Positions 35,501-49,372 of a stretch of DNA of 64,000 nucleotides are shown piece after piece. The first letter of the stretch is position 1. Every line of letters starts with the position of its first letter. The stretch comes from Mucor racemosus (lineage: Eukaryota > Mucoromycota > Mucoromycetes > Mucorales > Mucoraceae). The notes under the pieces were generated by a model. The model saw only the letters and a list, made by a program, of their open reading frames with translations. It made no database searches and was not told the origin of the DNA. The DNA lies in assembly GCA_027405735.1 (NCBI GenBank), contig JAPEHQ010000007.1, positions 1,575,001-1,639,000 of the forward strand. Reading direction: 5' to 3'. Made by a program: the position numbers and the translations under genes.

Positions 35501-36619
35501 CAGAAATAAAATTCCAGGAACTACATTTAAAGTTGATGTTCAGATTTATCAGTTTGGTCAGATGTCACTTTCTCCATCAGAAGGTACTACAGCATTGCTG
35601 CCGTACCAGGATACTCAAGTGGGAATATTTTTAATGCGAATTCGAAAATAAAAATTAAAATTTGTCAGCAAAATAGCTTTAATCCAATCTTTGTTATGGC
35701 AATATATCATACCAAAGGCATTTCTATTGTTTAAATTAAACTATCATCGGAGATCATTGTAACACATTTGAAATAAAATAGTGGATAAATGTAAATGTAT
35801 AAAACCACGATGCCATGGACTGGGCCTGATGAAACATCCCGACACTGTATAATGAAGTTATTCGTATATTCAGATGATGGTGGGGGAGGGGTCCTGCACT
35901 AGACTTTCTTTCCAAGAATACATTGTACCCAATAATATACAATTAACGCGTTTTTTTTTTTTAATATTTTACAATTAATTAGATATTGCTTGCATTTTAC
36001 GATACGCTATTTATATACTAGCTTTATATGTTCAGTGCAAATTTCCGTATCAATAGATGCTATAAATACAATAAACTATGTCATTTAATACAACAACTGC
36101 AGTTTTACCATCATTAGCTAATCCCAATTTAGAAGTGTTATTCCACGGGAAACTTTATAACATAATCATCTCCTTGATTGGTTCAATAAATAAGGGTCAA
36201 CCGGGAAGAAAATCTAACACAGGGTCAAGAAAAAGTGAACACAACATAAGAAAGCATGCGATGAAGGTCCATATTTGCAATTTTACAAAACCCTGTAATC
36301 AGTCTATCCAACATGCTTTCGATTGAAATGTTTTAAATGTATATCAAAGATGACTAAAAGCCGTATAAATTTCTTCGGAAAAACTTCCCTCTCCATTTAT
36401 TCAAAGCTCCGTTTATTTTGAAAATTAAAACGTATATGAAAAAGTAACATGTTTATTTTTTTAATATATATAAAGAAGAGGGTTATTTGTATGTGTTCTT
36501 CTATATGAAATTTTTGATTTGTGTAAATGAAAAAGGGAAAATAAAAGTTATATGTATATTCACAAAGCGAAAGAGGGAGAAATGTTGATACAAAATTTAA
36601 GAAATTAGAAATACGAAAT
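32559..36619. other. Gene-poor 4-kb intergenic region
   Basis: The first 150 bp carry A/T runs typical of a promoter for the minus-strand gene. The rest is AT-rich with only short frames. None of the repeat families defined elsewhere in this window was recognised here, though decayed elements are possible. The hexokinase 3' flank begins before 36619. Confidence 0.45.
36078..36326 (+). CDS. Possible small protein, doubtful
   Basis: An ATG-started 82-codon frame, beginning MSFNTTTAVLPSLANPNLEV and becoming basic (GQPGRKSNTGSRKSEHNIRK). It has no recognisable domain, no clear introns and lies alone. Listed only because its N-terminal half has protein-like composition; it may be a remnant or chance. 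Confidence 0.15.
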   Translation: MSFNTTTAVLPSLANPNLEVLFHGKLYNIIISLIGSINKGQPGRKSNTGSRKSEHNIRKHAMKVHICNFTKPCNQSIQHAFD

Positions 36620-37480
36620 TTACTTCTTGGCGGCAATCATAGCAATGATAGCGGCACCGAGACCAGAACCATCTCTAGCGAGGTCAAACTTAACCTTGGA
36701 ACGAGCCTGCTCACCAAGGATTTCAGACAAAGCTTGTCCCATGTTCTCTTCAAAGTTAGGATAGAACTCAAAGAGAGAACCATCAATGGCAACGATACAT
36801 TCTTCGCCAACCTTACCAGTGTGCTTCAAGACGCCAGCAATATGACAAGAAGCAAGACGAGCAGCACGAAGACCAACAGCTTGACAAATATCCTTTACAA
36901 TTTGACGATCGGCCAAAGTAGTAGTAGCAATGTTAAGAACAGATTCTAAGATATGACCAGTATCAGACAAGTCAGAAGTATCATCAACTTCAATTGTAGA
37001 CATGTAAGCAGTTTCGAAACTCCAATTCTTGTTTAATTCTTTAGAAGAATGACCATCAAACAAAATTTGTTGATCAACCAAGTCAAGTAAAGCATTACGA
37101 GTGATTTCACCGAGATACATACCAGCAACCATCTTTTCATAGTATTGTTGGTATACATTGATAGATTCACGATCCATCTTGTTATCGTAAATAGTCATAG
37201 GCAAGACACGACGTTCACAATCGAAAGCACCACATTCCATGTTGATGACCATCTCTTCGTGCTTTTCACCGGTCCATTTGTTGACCTTGGTCATATCTTC
37301 ATAATAAGAGGCATTGAAACCAGTACCCATAATAACACCCATAGTAGTATTAGGATGTCTGTAGGCATAGGCCATAAGAGTACCAACAGTATCATTGACA
37401 ATCTATTATAGGAAATATTTGCTTATGAGAAAATGTTTCACTTGATTTTACATCATGTTTGAAACCCTTCTCAAACACGA

Positions 37481-37519
<39 letters not shown>

Positions 37520-38168
37520 CATAATACTTACAGCAGCAATATTGACATTAATGTTCTTGCGACGGAAAGAATCTTGAAGGAGAATAGTAACATCTTTACC
37601 TACAGCACCAGAACAGTTGAAACCCTTGGTCCATTGCTTCAAGACACCACGGTTAATAGCGGTTTGAAGAATAGGGAAAGAAAAGGTGTAACCCAATTGA
37701 AGAGTTTCGTTACCATCAGTACCATGCTCGGTCAAGAAACTGTCAACACAATCAGCGATGAAATCACAAAGGTTGCGCATGGGGCCAACCTTTAATTCCT
37801 CGGAGACGACATATTTTTGTTGGCGAATAGTGTGTTCACCACCACCCAACAAGTTGACTTGACAAACACGCAAGTTGGTTCCACCCAAATCAAGAGCCAT
37901 AAAGCTACCCTTTTCATCACCAGTACAACGACCAGCAACAAAAGAAGGAATCATGGCAACTATTTAAACACATTTAATACAAAAAAAAAAACTCTTTACA
38001 AAATTTATAAAGCTTACCAGTAGCACCTTGATGATCTAAACCTTTTTCCATCTCGAGAACAAATTGCTCGGAAATCTTTTGCAAACGCTCAGCAGTAACA
38101 TTGAAACGACCAACAACAGTGTTGACAGCAGCGGCTTGAGCCTCAGTAAAGTTTTTAGTAGGAGCCAT
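36620..38168 (-). CDS. Hexokinase
   Basis: ATP-dependent sugar kinase (glucose to glucose 6-phosphate), cytosolic. Three exons: 38018-38168, 37532-37959 and 36620-37402, encoding 453 residues, slightly shorter than typical fungal hexokinases of about 480. Motifs: phosphate-1 loop ALDLGGTNLRV, sugar-binding FSFPILQTAINRGVLKQWTKGF, catalytic Asp in IVNDTVGTLMAYAY, GTGFNASYYED (the Cys or Val usual after GTG is Phe here), NMECGAFD, EKMVAGMYLGEI, and the C-terminal adenosine-site GSGLGAAIIAMIA. The second intron (37403-37531) contains a run of 37 A on the plus strand. It is divergent from the ABC ATPase, sharing an 836-bp upstream region. Mucoralean fungi often have several paralogues; I cannot say which this is. 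Confidence 0.95.
37482..37518. repeat. Homopolymer tract inside a hexokinase intron
   Basis: 37 consecutive A on the plus strand (poly-T on the sense strand), within intron 2 and outside the splice sites. Length is likely variable between isolates and prone to assembly error. Confidence 0.85.
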
Positions 38169-39004
38169 GATATATTAAAAAAAAATGTATAGATGTTGTA
38201 AAGAAAAAAAAGGATGGAAATCAAAGGAAATCACTTGGTTTTTATATGAAATTTGTACTTGGGTGACTCAACTCTTTTATGGAAATAAAGTGTGGGTGGG
38301 CTCATTTTTTTCATTATTTTTTCTTTATTTTCTACTGAGACATCGCACTTCCCGGTGATCCAATACTGAATTGTAAAATGCGGGTAAAATAATAGAAAAA
38401 GGGAAAAAAAGAAGTGATTTTCCAAGTTTTTCCCTTGATAAATAATCTCTTTTTTTTCTTTTACTCGTCAGAAAAAATCATTTAAATATCAAAAGAAATA
38501 TTTGTTTGTCTTTGTTATGCTCATCACTGGACATAAATTCTTATCATGAAATATCATTGTTATACAAATAATTAAATTAGGCCCGATAAATAGAAATTAG
38601 ACTGCACAAGACATCATCAAAGGTAGGGTGGGGAAGTCCATTTTTGGGTGGAGATGAATTGAGATCATGATAGCGGTGTTTAAATAATATGGTCATGGAT
38701 TCCCATGAAATGGATAGATTTTATCTTTGCTTTCGTATAGAAATGTTTGCATGAATCCCTTTTTCCATGGAAAGAAACTATCTCTAAGAACCAGCATTTG
38801 ATAAATATCAAAATAATAACGAGAAAAAGCTGTCTTCATACGGTTACTACATTTCGAGTCATATTGAGAAAGTAGTAATGTATCCAATCAAATATGATAT
38901 TTGTACATTAAAGTTTTCTCAAGCGCATCTGTAGTGTGTGTGTATACCATAAATATAAAGCTGTACCTTTTTCTCATGATTTTTCTTCTTTAGTTGTATC
39001 GAAA
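38169..39004. promoter_or_regulatory. Divergent promoter region, hexokinase / ABC ATPase
   Basis: 836 bp between two start codons facing away from each other, with many T-rich and A-rich runs near the hexokinase start. No gene is present. A TATAAAG at about 38955 lies 50 bp before the ABC ATPase ATG. No specific operator recognised. Confidence 0.5.
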
Positions 39005-40783
39005 ATGAGTTATTTCTTTAGACCTTTGATAAGACATGCCAGGTTTTATTCAACTAAAACTTTGGTTCAATTAGAGAACGCTCAGGTTCATCGTTTCGGA
39101 GTCAAGGAGCCCGCATTTAAAAATCTTTCTTTGACACTTGACGATAGTCAACGTTTAGTTATTGTTGGTCCTGTCAGTGCCGGAAAAACAACATTAGCCG
39201 AGGTATAATAAAATAATATAACAGCAAGAAAATGCTCATCGAATTATCTTGATTTAGACAATCGCAGGTAGACATTCTATTCAACCTCTCAGTGCAGGAA
39301 AATGGCCTTTTATCGATACTTCTGTATCACCTTATGCATCAGATCATGTACATTTGGTTTCTTTCAAGGAAAACTCTGGTACATTTTCTTATAGTAAGCA
39401 TTATTATCAAGAACGTTTCAATTTTAGGTAAATATGTGCAGGAAAGATGAAACGGGAAACGGGATATCATCCCTTAATTTGTCACTAATATAATGCTCCC
39501 GTTTATATATAAAAATAGTGACCCAGATAATGATTTGACATTGCAACAGTATTTAAATGATGATGAAAAAGATAATGAAAATATACAACGTGTTGCCAAA
39601 CAACTAAACATTGAACATTTACTCAACCTATCATTTGTTAAATTGTCTAATGGTCAAACTAGACGCGCGCGCATTGCTAGAGCTCTATTGAGAAATCCAT
39701 CAATGCTCGTATTAGACGAACCCTTAAGTAAGCGTTACACTTTATACAAGTTTTTTTTTTTTTTCTAAACAGAAGTTATTTTTACTGCAATAGTGGGACT
39801 AGATGTGGAACATCGCCAGCATTTATTAGAAGTCTTGGGTAATCTGGCTACAAAATCATCTGTTCCTGTTGTACTCGTTTTGAGGCCTCAGGATGAGTTC
39901 CCTTCATGGGCAACAGATGTGATTGAATTGGGAAATATGGCTATTCAATGGAAAGGAAACCCCTCTGAATATCAGGAAAGAAGAGCCAAACAACTTGAAT
40001 CTGTAAAATCAGTATACAATGCTTCCGTTAAAACTGTAGATACTAGCAATAATGATCCTATCGTTGAGATGAAGAATGTCAAGGTAACTTATAGTGGTAA
40101 CCCTATTTTGCGTGACATTACTTGGACAGTAAGAAAGGGTGAACGCTGGGCTTTACTGGGACCAAACGGGTCAGGTAAAACAACTCTTTTATCATTCTTG
40201 ACAGGTGATCATCCTCAAGCTTATGCAAATGAATTGTCTTTGTTTGGCCGTCGCCGTGGCACGGGTGAATCCATCTGGGAAATTAAGGAGAGAGTAGGAT
40301 TGGTTAGCCCTGAAATTCATTTATACTTTAATCAGAATCTGACAGCTATGGAAGCTGCAGGTACCGGATTTTTTGATGTTGTAGTGCCTAGATCAATTAA
40401 TGAAAATCAAATTCACACAATCAAACGTTTATTTAATGAATTTGGCATTGAATCCATGTTGAGTCGTAAGTTACAAGACATGTCTACAGGTGAACAACGT
40501 ATGGTTTTATTAGTTCGGTCATTGGTAAGTTTCTTGGAATATTCGAGATTATATACATCGGGAACTAAACCATGGGATGTAGGTAAAAATGCCCGATTTA
40601 ATCATTTGGGATGAACCTTTCCAAGGATTAGATGATAAAATGATCCACAATGTCAATGAATGGTTAGAACAACATATGAAACCAGATCAAACACTTATTA
40701 TGGTGACTCATCATGAAGAAGAGATACCAAATGCAGTCAGTAAACGCTTCAAACTTGGTCCAGGAGGAGTTCAGGCTAATTAA
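39005..40783 (+). CDS. Two-NBD ABC ATPase without membrane domain, probably mitochondrial
   Basis: Soluble ABC-type ATPase with two nucleotide-binding domains and no membrane segments, resembling the yeast YDR061W group. Five exons: 39005-39202, 39258-39427, 39519-39727, 39794-40524 and 40583-40783, giving 502 residues. The N-terminus MSYFFRPLIRHARFYSTKTL is basic and Ser/Arg-rich, as in mitochondrial presequences. NBD1: Walker A GPVSAGKTT, signature-like LSNGQTRRARIARALL, Walker B MLVLDEPL. NBD2: Walker A GPNGSGKTT, signature MSTGEQRMVLLVRSL, Walker B LIIWDEPFQGLD, switch His in VTHHEEE. NBD1's signature has LSNGQ, NBD2's has MSTGE, so the two composite sites differ. Function in the cell is not established for this group. 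The gene is convergent with the carrier gene, 116 bp between stops. Confidence 0.9.
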
Positions 40784-40899
40784 ACCCTTTTATTAAATGT
40801 GTGGTATCATGATAAAAAGCATATAATAAAATAATAAAAAAGGATATAATACAAAAAACGAGGAAAACTAATCTAATAATATACATAAAACAATTGCAA

Positions 40900-42020
40900 T
40901 TATTCATGTAATTGCTGTTGTGATAATTTGTAATTTTTATGCCATTCTTTCAATTGCTCAAGAACGATAAAAGTTACAATTGTATGAGGTCCCAGTCTTA
41001 CGAATGCAGGCATCCATCCGCGGAATAGAGATCCAATTCCTTCCGTTTTGATCATGTGGGCCATAATTTTAATGGGATGTCTACCATCATGCAAGTGTGC
41101 ACTCATAATGCGAGTTTTAACAACATCTAAAGGAGAGCATACGGTGGTTGCAACCAATCCCTACACATAACAAATTAATCAACAGGAATCGTTTTTACAA
41201 AAAATCAATTGACTTACGGCTAATAAACTTGAAGCAAAATGTGTCATTAAATCGTCATGGAAATGTAGCCTATCAATGAAAGCTTGTTTAAACATATCAT
41301 AACTAGACATTTGTGATACTGTAATCAGGATTGCGCGATGTGTACTAGAACCAATGCCTCTCAAAAGTACTCTAGGTCCTTCCTCACGACAGATCCTAAC
41401 CATACCATCCAACACATTTTTATAATTTCTTCTTTGATTGGGTGGTAATTGTCCGTCGTTCTGCATACGTACATTCACAACATCACTAGGATTACCAAAA
41501 GCTCCTCCTAGGGCACCTGCCATAGTTGAACAAAAGATCAATTGACGAACAGTAGGTTCTTTTTTTTAAATCAATTGAATTCATTAATATAAATCAAATA
41601 ATAAATAGATATAGACTCACTTTGATCTCCGGCTACAGACCATTTGAATTGATCGTATAATCCAAATCGAATGGTCGAATATGTGCCTTGTCTTAATAAA
41701 CTAGCAGATAAACCATTATAAAGAGCTTGAATACCTTCTGTTCTACTGATAGTCCACATGGTCTTGAACATCCGAGAGGGGCTTAGTAACTTGAATTCAG
41801 ACCATGCTGTGCTATTCTCAACCCGCAATGTTTGAAGTCTGACTTTAGTCAAGTCAAATGGATGAGAAACAAAAGTAGCAAGACAGGAAGCGGCACCTCC
41901 AAACCAGAATGGAGGTTGTATTGAAGTCGTCTTTTTTATCGTAGTAGTGTTAGTGGGAGGAATGTTGATTGTTGTCGTTGTTGCTGAATGCGTACTAGCA
42001 GACGGTCTAGCCACAAGCAT
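40900..42020 (-). CDS. Mitochondrial carrier, dicarboxylate (Dic1) type
   Basis: Inner-membrane solute carrier of the SLC25 family. Three exons: 41621-42020, 41218-41558 and 40900-41160, encoding 333 residues. Three carrier repeats are visible, each with the PxDxxK/R signature: HPFDLTKVRLQ, NPSDVVNVRMQND and SPLDVVKTRIM. The second repeat's NPSDVVNVRMQND and the run RRNYKNVLDGMVRICREEGP closely resemble dicarboxylate carriers, which exchange malate or succinate for phosphate. Substrate is inferred from this similarity only. A Ser/Thr-rich extension of about 45 residues precedes the first helix (FWFGGAASCLATF). The chosen ATG at 42020 starts MLVARPSAST; the longer open frame upstream lacks an ATG. 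Confidence 0.9.
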
Positions 42021-42609
42021 TGTATGAGGTTGAAAGAAAAATGGAAAAAACAAGTGTATGGGGTATTTAAAATTTGTCAGAATATAGCCCAGGATCCACC
42101 CAAACCGTCACATTAGTGGGCCAATTCAGGTAATTTCCTCGTTGCATTATGCTGAGAATAAGACTTAGTAAGGCTGAATCCTTTTAATAAGACTGTATCA
42201 AATGTAATCATTAAATAAAAATATGTGAAACAAGTGTAGATGAACTTTCAAGAAAAAATATTGGCTTAGTAAAGCACTTACTGAAGGGCTCTGCTTGATA
42301 TGCTTTGGTTAATGACCCTAGTGCCAAAGAATCAGATGCTCGATAGGCTTAGTAGAGCCTTCTTGAACATGCCTCATACCAAATAAGTCTATGGTGCTGC
42401 TTTTCTCCACAGCGGCTTCGGTAATTTGAATAATCGAGAAATATTATGCAACACTAATTTTTGAAATCCGGAGCGTACCAACTTGCCTCTGATTAACCAT
42501 ATATTAAAGGAGTTCAAGGATGTCCCTTGAGCATTATGAAATGTTAAAAAAAACTCGTCGCATCAAACTACCTGCTTCAATAAACGTTTTATACCTCGCA
42601 AAAGCTCCG
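42021..42609. other. Upstream region of the carrier gene
   Basis: Promoter side of the carrier gene, with no other gene. Repeat B starts at about 42610. Confidence 0.4.
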
Positions 42610-44660
42610 AAAGCACGTAAAATTCACTGCTTTTTCCTTCAAAACTGGGTCTTATTTTTCATCCCTGCTCAACTTTTTTTTTTACTAAATAACATCAATA
42701 AAAAATTATATCATAATGTACCTGAGATGTCCATCTTTAATCCAAAAATAAGTATCCGGAAATATCCTATTTTTTACAGGTGGTATTAATTTTTCAGTGC
42801 TAATGTTTCAGATTTTTACGCGTATTTCACTGCTAAAGAATTGAAAACCTTGAGGCTTCATAACTCTAGAAATAACTAAGCTATACTAACATTCTTTAAT
42901 AATAAAACTTACTTGTTTTGAAATGCTCTATAACATATTTGAATACAAAAAAATTCTGAGCACTTTTATTTTTTTTTTCGTTTTTTTGGCATTTTCATAG
43001 TAGATTTCGAAACATTCATTAAATTGAGCGACATTTTCTTCACATGCATATTATTGCCCTCATTGAGCTCTCTCGGACCCAATTTAGTTTTTTTTAAAAC
43101 ATAGATTTTTCATGGAGTTATCCTCAAAAATGTGTGTAAATAGATGCCTTCGCTTCTACCTCCAAATTTTTCCTTATATACCCTCATCCCAAATTCTGAA
43201 TCTGAAAAAAAATTGACAAAAATCTTGTTTTCTCTACGAAAAATGCAGCTAAAAGGTTCAACAATAGCTCAATCGATAGATGATTTTGTTGCACATTATT
43301 CTCATAAATTATTTTTAGACCATGTTTATAAAAAGTGGTGGATATCTTCAGAAAACCCCCAAACTTTTAATGGCGTTTTGTGCAAAATTTAATGTAAAAC
43401 ATTTGCTTGAATTTTGTTTAGATAGATGCAGAATTCAAAACTGTACAAAAACCATTTAATAAGCTATTTCAAGTTACTTTGCAGTTCAGGAACCATTAAG
43501 CAATTTTGTTTTTTTGATCATTTTCTGGTCGATTTATTAGATCGATTTTAAACCCCAGTTACCATAGGATTAAGCTGTAATATGAACTATTATTTTGATT
43601 ATGTCGACGAAAAACCAATATTTTCCGCTGAAACAAAAAATGCAGAGTAGCTTAGAGTTGTATCTATCTTGTGAATACTATATAAAAAATTAATACTTTA
43701 ATTTAGGCGCTCAATTTTTTACAATATATTTTAGGTAAATCTTGGTCAGTCAATTCTGGTCAATAATATATAGCAAGTGCACTAATATTCTGGGATTAAT
43801 ATTTCTATTTCCCAAGAGATATTAATGGCCTATAAAATGAAGGTACATCTTCTTTGAAGATTTTATGTGATTCGACTGAATATTAAGTGAAAACATTTGA
43901 AAAACATTTAAAAGCTATCTAAAACTTACTTTTTTACAGCCGTAAAACCGACAACAAAAACCTTACCTCGATGTATTTCAATCCTATTAACTTCCAACTT
44001 TGCATGAAGGTAGATACACAACTTGGATGCAATGGTCTCAAAGAAGGGCAACTTCCACAACCTACTGCCTGTTGAAAAAATTAATGCCACAGTGCACCTA
44101 TAATTTACTGCGCCCTTTTAATAAAATGATTAAAAATGCGATTTTTATAAATAATGATCCAGATAAGCTGCCACTCTACATGAGCATAGGAATGGGTAAA
44201 TACTACAAGTATATCCAGTATCAGCTTGAATAAGTCATTGTGCATTCGATAAGTTTGAAGTTTGAACAAAGAGTGGATTACCTGCTGTTCACACCTACTT
44301 ACGTTAACAAGCTCACCAGTTCTCGCCATATATGGATCTAAATAAGCTCGCGTTTCAATGGTAATTACGTCTAATGCTAATCCACAGAATTGCAAAAGGT
44401 TCAATCTCCCCGAGTTGCTATGGAAATGGAGATATCAAAGCTCGTACTTGTTTAAACTATTTTGTTGCGTGGGCTGTTTCAGATATCCTGAGCATTTTTA
44501 TAAAATCAAATAATGGTTCGAATTTGAATTTTTAAGTTGCATTTAATACGTACAGCAGTGGATATACGAATAACATATCTTGATTTCATTAGCTAACAGC
44601 TGTTTTTGAAGAAGTATACGGCCATTTTCGACAAGAAACCTGTCTTTCTCTGCTTAAAAA
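42610..44660 (+). repeat. Repeat B, long plus copy (partner of 54836-56280)
   Basis: The 42620-44081 part is an inverted, roughly 95% identical copy of 54836-56280; the frames at 43144-43392 plus and 55519-55767 minus differ at only two of 82 residues. The tail continues alone to about 44660. Same family as 5179-6612 and 15470-16762. No encoded enzyme recognised. Confidence 0.7.
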
Positions 44661-46806
44661 AATTGTAGCAACTGGAAAAATGCTTGTACTAGTCAATAAA
44701 TATTGATCGAAATAGGCTGCAAGTTTCAAAATATACTACAGCTATAACATTATCCAGCACTAAATAACTTTAGCATTCCATAGATTTGTTATATAAATTG
44801 TACGAATCAAGAGCACCCGTTTCCCAAATGGGGTTTGTTGCTAAATAGACGATTCGAAATTAGAAATACTGTAGCGTCCTAAATCAGTGAAAATCAGCAT
44901 ATACGGAAATGAGGACACCAAAATTGATAATAGAACGCCGTGCTTATGCCTGACCAATGCTGTCGCGTATAGTGCAATATGTTTTGAATTTATTTTTTAA
45001 AAAGTTTAGATTTCAAATATTGATTTAAGTAACTGTAAGCAAATAAATATTATAAAATGAAAAACCTTTGTTTGTTGAATAAAATGATCTACTAATAATC
45101 CGCAGTAAATAGTTACGCACATTTTATGCAACATTATCTACTGAGTGATTTTTAAATTTTCAAAAAATATCAATTTTTCATGGAGTTATAGATAAATTAA
45201 GATTTGATGAAAGATAGTTGACTTAAATGTAAAGCTGTGGTGCACAAATTATCTGTATTTATGAAACAATTTGAGAGTAAAATATTTTATTTAAAATCAT
45301 AAATGGATGCAGAATTGGATGAGCTACAAAAAACATTTAATGGTCAAGTGACGGTAAATATACAATTTTTTGTCAAATATTGGAAATATTTCCTAATCTC
45401 CAGTATTTTGGACATTTTACAGCTTAAAAATGGGCTACAGCTTAAAGCGCGCAATTTCATTTAAAGTCCGAGAAAGTCGATTTTGAAACAAGACATTAAA
45501 TTTGTTTTTTGAGATTTTGATAAATCATTACGATTGGCCGATTTATAACCCAGAAATTTTGACGCTCTTTCAAATTTCAAGCAATATTAGTGGCTCCCGT
45601 CATTTGAACCATTTTTTGAGGATGTTTTTGATGGTATATCTGTCATTACTCCATGAAAAATGCAGCTACAATGAAGAAAAAAGATGGAAATGAAAACGGT
45701 GCATTTTTCGCACATTGCAGTACCAAAAAAACAGAGATGCAAATGCTTTAATGCTTCGTTTTGAATTAATAAAAATCATTAGTTATTTAGTTACTTTTTA
45801 TAAATTTGGAGATAATGCATCATTACTCGATCAAAATTGTAGCTAGAATCTAGTAAAATAATGCAAATAAACAAAAACATGTTGCGCATTCTGTATTTTT
45901 AAAAATAAAGACCTGTAAGAGTCTTCATATCTCAATTTATAATTCATAAAAGTGATCAGTCAACAAGCTGATTTTTAAGAATTTGGGTATAATGTATTGT
46001 TGCTCCATCAAAAATACGTTTACGATCAAGAAAAATAGTACAAATAAAACTGTAAATTTGAATAAGTCGAGGCAGTATAAAATACAGCCTAAAAAGACAT
46101 AATACTGTTTACTTGAGCTTTGAGAATGACCAATAATTACAGTGAATAAATCGCTAATTTTGTCCGGAACAAGCATATTAAAATTACAATTTCATAATTT
46201 AACCGCGTAATTTTTCTTGATGGTTTGCTTCATGAGAAATGCCAGTAGAGTACAATAAGATACTAGGTATTTTGTGATTTAAATTTAGCTGTGAATATGA
46301 CAATGTATCTTCGAAATTAATTGAATAAATGTATTCTGTGTTTCTGTGAAATATTAAACAGTTTGTTTTTCATGAGATCTCAACGAGAAAATAATGTAGG
46401 AGGTATATTCCAGAAAATTACCATTTATTAAGGAGATACATATAACAACATTTGTTTGAGAGTGAAATGAAAGAAAATAATCACCACTTATATAATAAAA
46501 TAATGGGGTTGATTTGTATGAAATAATAATTCTTTTCTTTTTTTTATATTCATAATGTCGAAACTAAAATTACCACTGAATACTTGTCATGACGCCCAAC
46601 TCGAATTCTGTTGTAGTATGGAGTCTTTAATTTAGCACTTGTCATGATGTATGAAAATCATTTAAAAACTTCATTTTGTCTTTTAAACGCTTTAAACCTA
46701 ACTTTTCCAGCAATATATCTCAGCAAAAATTCAAGGCATGATGCTGATTTTCAACTAACATCTGCTTGCTTAAATTGCTCTCTAACATATTTGAGTAGTA
46801 TAACGA
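44661..46806. other. AT-rich sequence, no gene recognised
   Basis: No supportable gene. A TACTTGTCATGACG / CACTTGTCATGATG pair lies at 46583 and 46636. Probably decayed repeats, but no family match was established. Confidence 0.4.
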
Positions 46807-47942
46807 TTACACTACGGCCGACCTGTGCTGCACAAGATGATTTCGTTGTGCCCAGGTGGGCTGCACACTATAGCCTCCTGAGCCGTTGTGCCCACTGAAT
46901 ATGGCTAAAAAGATAACAAGATCCACATGATGGGCACTACAAAAGAAACTGCACACGAGCACAACGCTAAACCTGTATGTGCAAAATTATAAATTCTGTC
47001 CATGTGCATGACTTTAATCCCATGTGTTCATAATAGTAGAGAAGTAGAATTGCCCATAAGCATATCATTACCCCTATTTGTGCATAATAATAAAATCTGA
47101 CCATGAGCATAATAATGTGCTGATCATATGGGCACAAATTGGTTTGTACATGAGCATCGTCGTGCCGTTCTCAAAATTCCATTGCATTTTTTACTGGAAT
47201 GGGGTATTAGATTACATTTGTTTTTATTAATATAGATTATAGACAATACAATTCAATACGTTGTTGATGTAGAAGAGCAATACATGCAAGAACCAATATA
47301 TTTGCTACGATTATCATCATTTGTAAATATGTTTATAGCTATAATGTTTACAGCAACAATGGTTTTTGCTCGAGCATAAACTTAAATACCACTTACTGCT
47401 TAAATTTATATGCAAGCCAAATCTAAGATTATATATGTTACATTATCACTCATAAAATTTGATATATCATAAGTTTACCCAGATGTAGAAATCCAGGAAC
47501 AACTATTGAAATCCAACATGGCATGACATTTAGTAACTCATACTAAATGTCATACATAACCACTAGCATTAACAGCGACTATCAGGAACATTCAGGAACA
47601 ATTCGTAGCAATGAAACATAAGCAATCCTACATCTTATTCAAATGATACAATCACAGATTCCCAATTCCACAAATTCCATTGTATATGATTTGTTCCCAA
47701 ATCATATCAAGTACCTCAATACCCGGCAATTCATTAATAATATTAATAATCATATAATAACTAACTAGAAAACATATAAATACGAAGCATCAATGAATTC
47801 ATAAAATGTATCATTTAGCAGAGTATTTTTATATTAGTATCTTTTGATATAACAAAATTTAAAAAAATTAACCTTGTTTAAACTGACTATTTTAGTTTAC
47901 GATTGTCAGCTGTAAAAAGATTTTTCCAAATATACAGTAGCT

Positions 47943-49315
47943 ACGATCAAAACTATGGTTATTAGACAAGACATTAGAATATTCTTTTTTTTTTATTTCT
48001 ATAGCATTTGAAATTTTATCACTTTTCTGGAACATTTCGTGGGTTTGTAGCCAGTTCAAGCTTTTGACTGAGTAGATATAAATATCATTGCCTTTGATTT
48101 AATCTGGTAATCAAGAAATACGTCCAACAATACAGTATTAAATAATGATATTTAATCCTAAAATGCGATTAAATAAAAATATCAGCCTCTAATATAACGA
48201 CTGCTACCTACTGTATATTAAAACATTAATCCCTTATGTTAGAATGCCTATTCAGATAAAAGAAAAGAGTAGCAGCTTGATAGTCCGATATGCCTTATCA
48301 AACGGTGAATAATATCCTTGGAATATAAAAACAAAAAGAGAGTAAGAACACACGTAGAAAATGATTTTCAAGGCTTTACATTATTTAGCGCAATTAAAAC
48401 CCTATTAAATTGCACATTTCAGCCAATGTAAAAGCAGCATTACAGCGCATCAACCCATAAACTAAACAAAATAGACAATATCTGTTATCATAGAAACATG
48501 CATTTTCTACCAGAAAAATCGGTTGCCATGTCATAGATTCATTTAAAAATTGCAAAAGTGAGCCCGTAGAGCAACGCCGTAATTAAGCATAGCAAGATTG
48601 AATGACTAAATCTCTTATCCTATGGTATATATCTAAGTTTTAAATAAAAAAGCAGTTTTTTTTTAAACTTTTCTTATATTTAACCACATATGGTCTGAAA
48701 ATTCAGACTTTGTAGCGGACATTTTCGGGGCTCGTTCTATCCTTACCAACCCTCATGATTTACATCAAAAAACAGAAAAATCAATTTTTGATACCAAAAT
48801 AAACGTTTAAATATACTACATTGTGAGAGAAAATTGTAGCCATGACTAATACACATTTTATAAAAGCTTAATATTAAATGTTAAGTAATGAGAGTTTGTA
48901 CTTTTGGCCCAAAAACGGTTTTTTGATTGAAGGATTTTCATGTAATATTTTGCAATAAAAATATTGTATATTTTTTATTGAGCAAATAGAGCGCTAAATT
49001 CTGTATATGTGTATATTTTTTGTTTTCATAATTGGTAGTATAATTAACCCTAGATTTGCAAAATCAGAAAAAAAAATTAAAAAATGTCAAAATTGATGAT
49101 CTGGAGAAGAATAATTTTTGAAACTAATATTCAGCTTATAAGCCTTGTAAGTCTTAAAAATAAGAGATTTTATAGTACTTGAGAACTTTTTCAAGAATTT
49201 ACGATGCTGTACCCACTTGGTTCAAGCTTATTACTGTAAATCTTTATACATGTTAATATTGTGTGATAGTTTATTTGATAATAATAAAGTGTTACTTTAT
49301 AATTATTGCGCTAGA
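47943..49315 (+). repeat. Repeat A, copy 2
   Basis: Collinear with 1203-2640. Its right half (48636-49315) is repeated directly at 52014-52690, on the other side of the Ty3 relic and its LTR. Confidence 0.65.
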
Positions 49316-49372
49316 TTTTATATCAATATTCATCACATTGAATCAAAGAAGGCTAAAAAAGAAGTATCCAAG

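Noticed and set aside
38936..39004. Upstream start for the ABC ATPase
   Set aside because: The longer frame begins at a non-ATG codon; the ATG at 39005 gives a typical mitochondrial presequence.
43144..43392. 82-codon frame duplicated at 55519-55767
   Set aside because: Same reasoning: part of repeat B, on the opposite strand relative to the frame seen in the other B pair.
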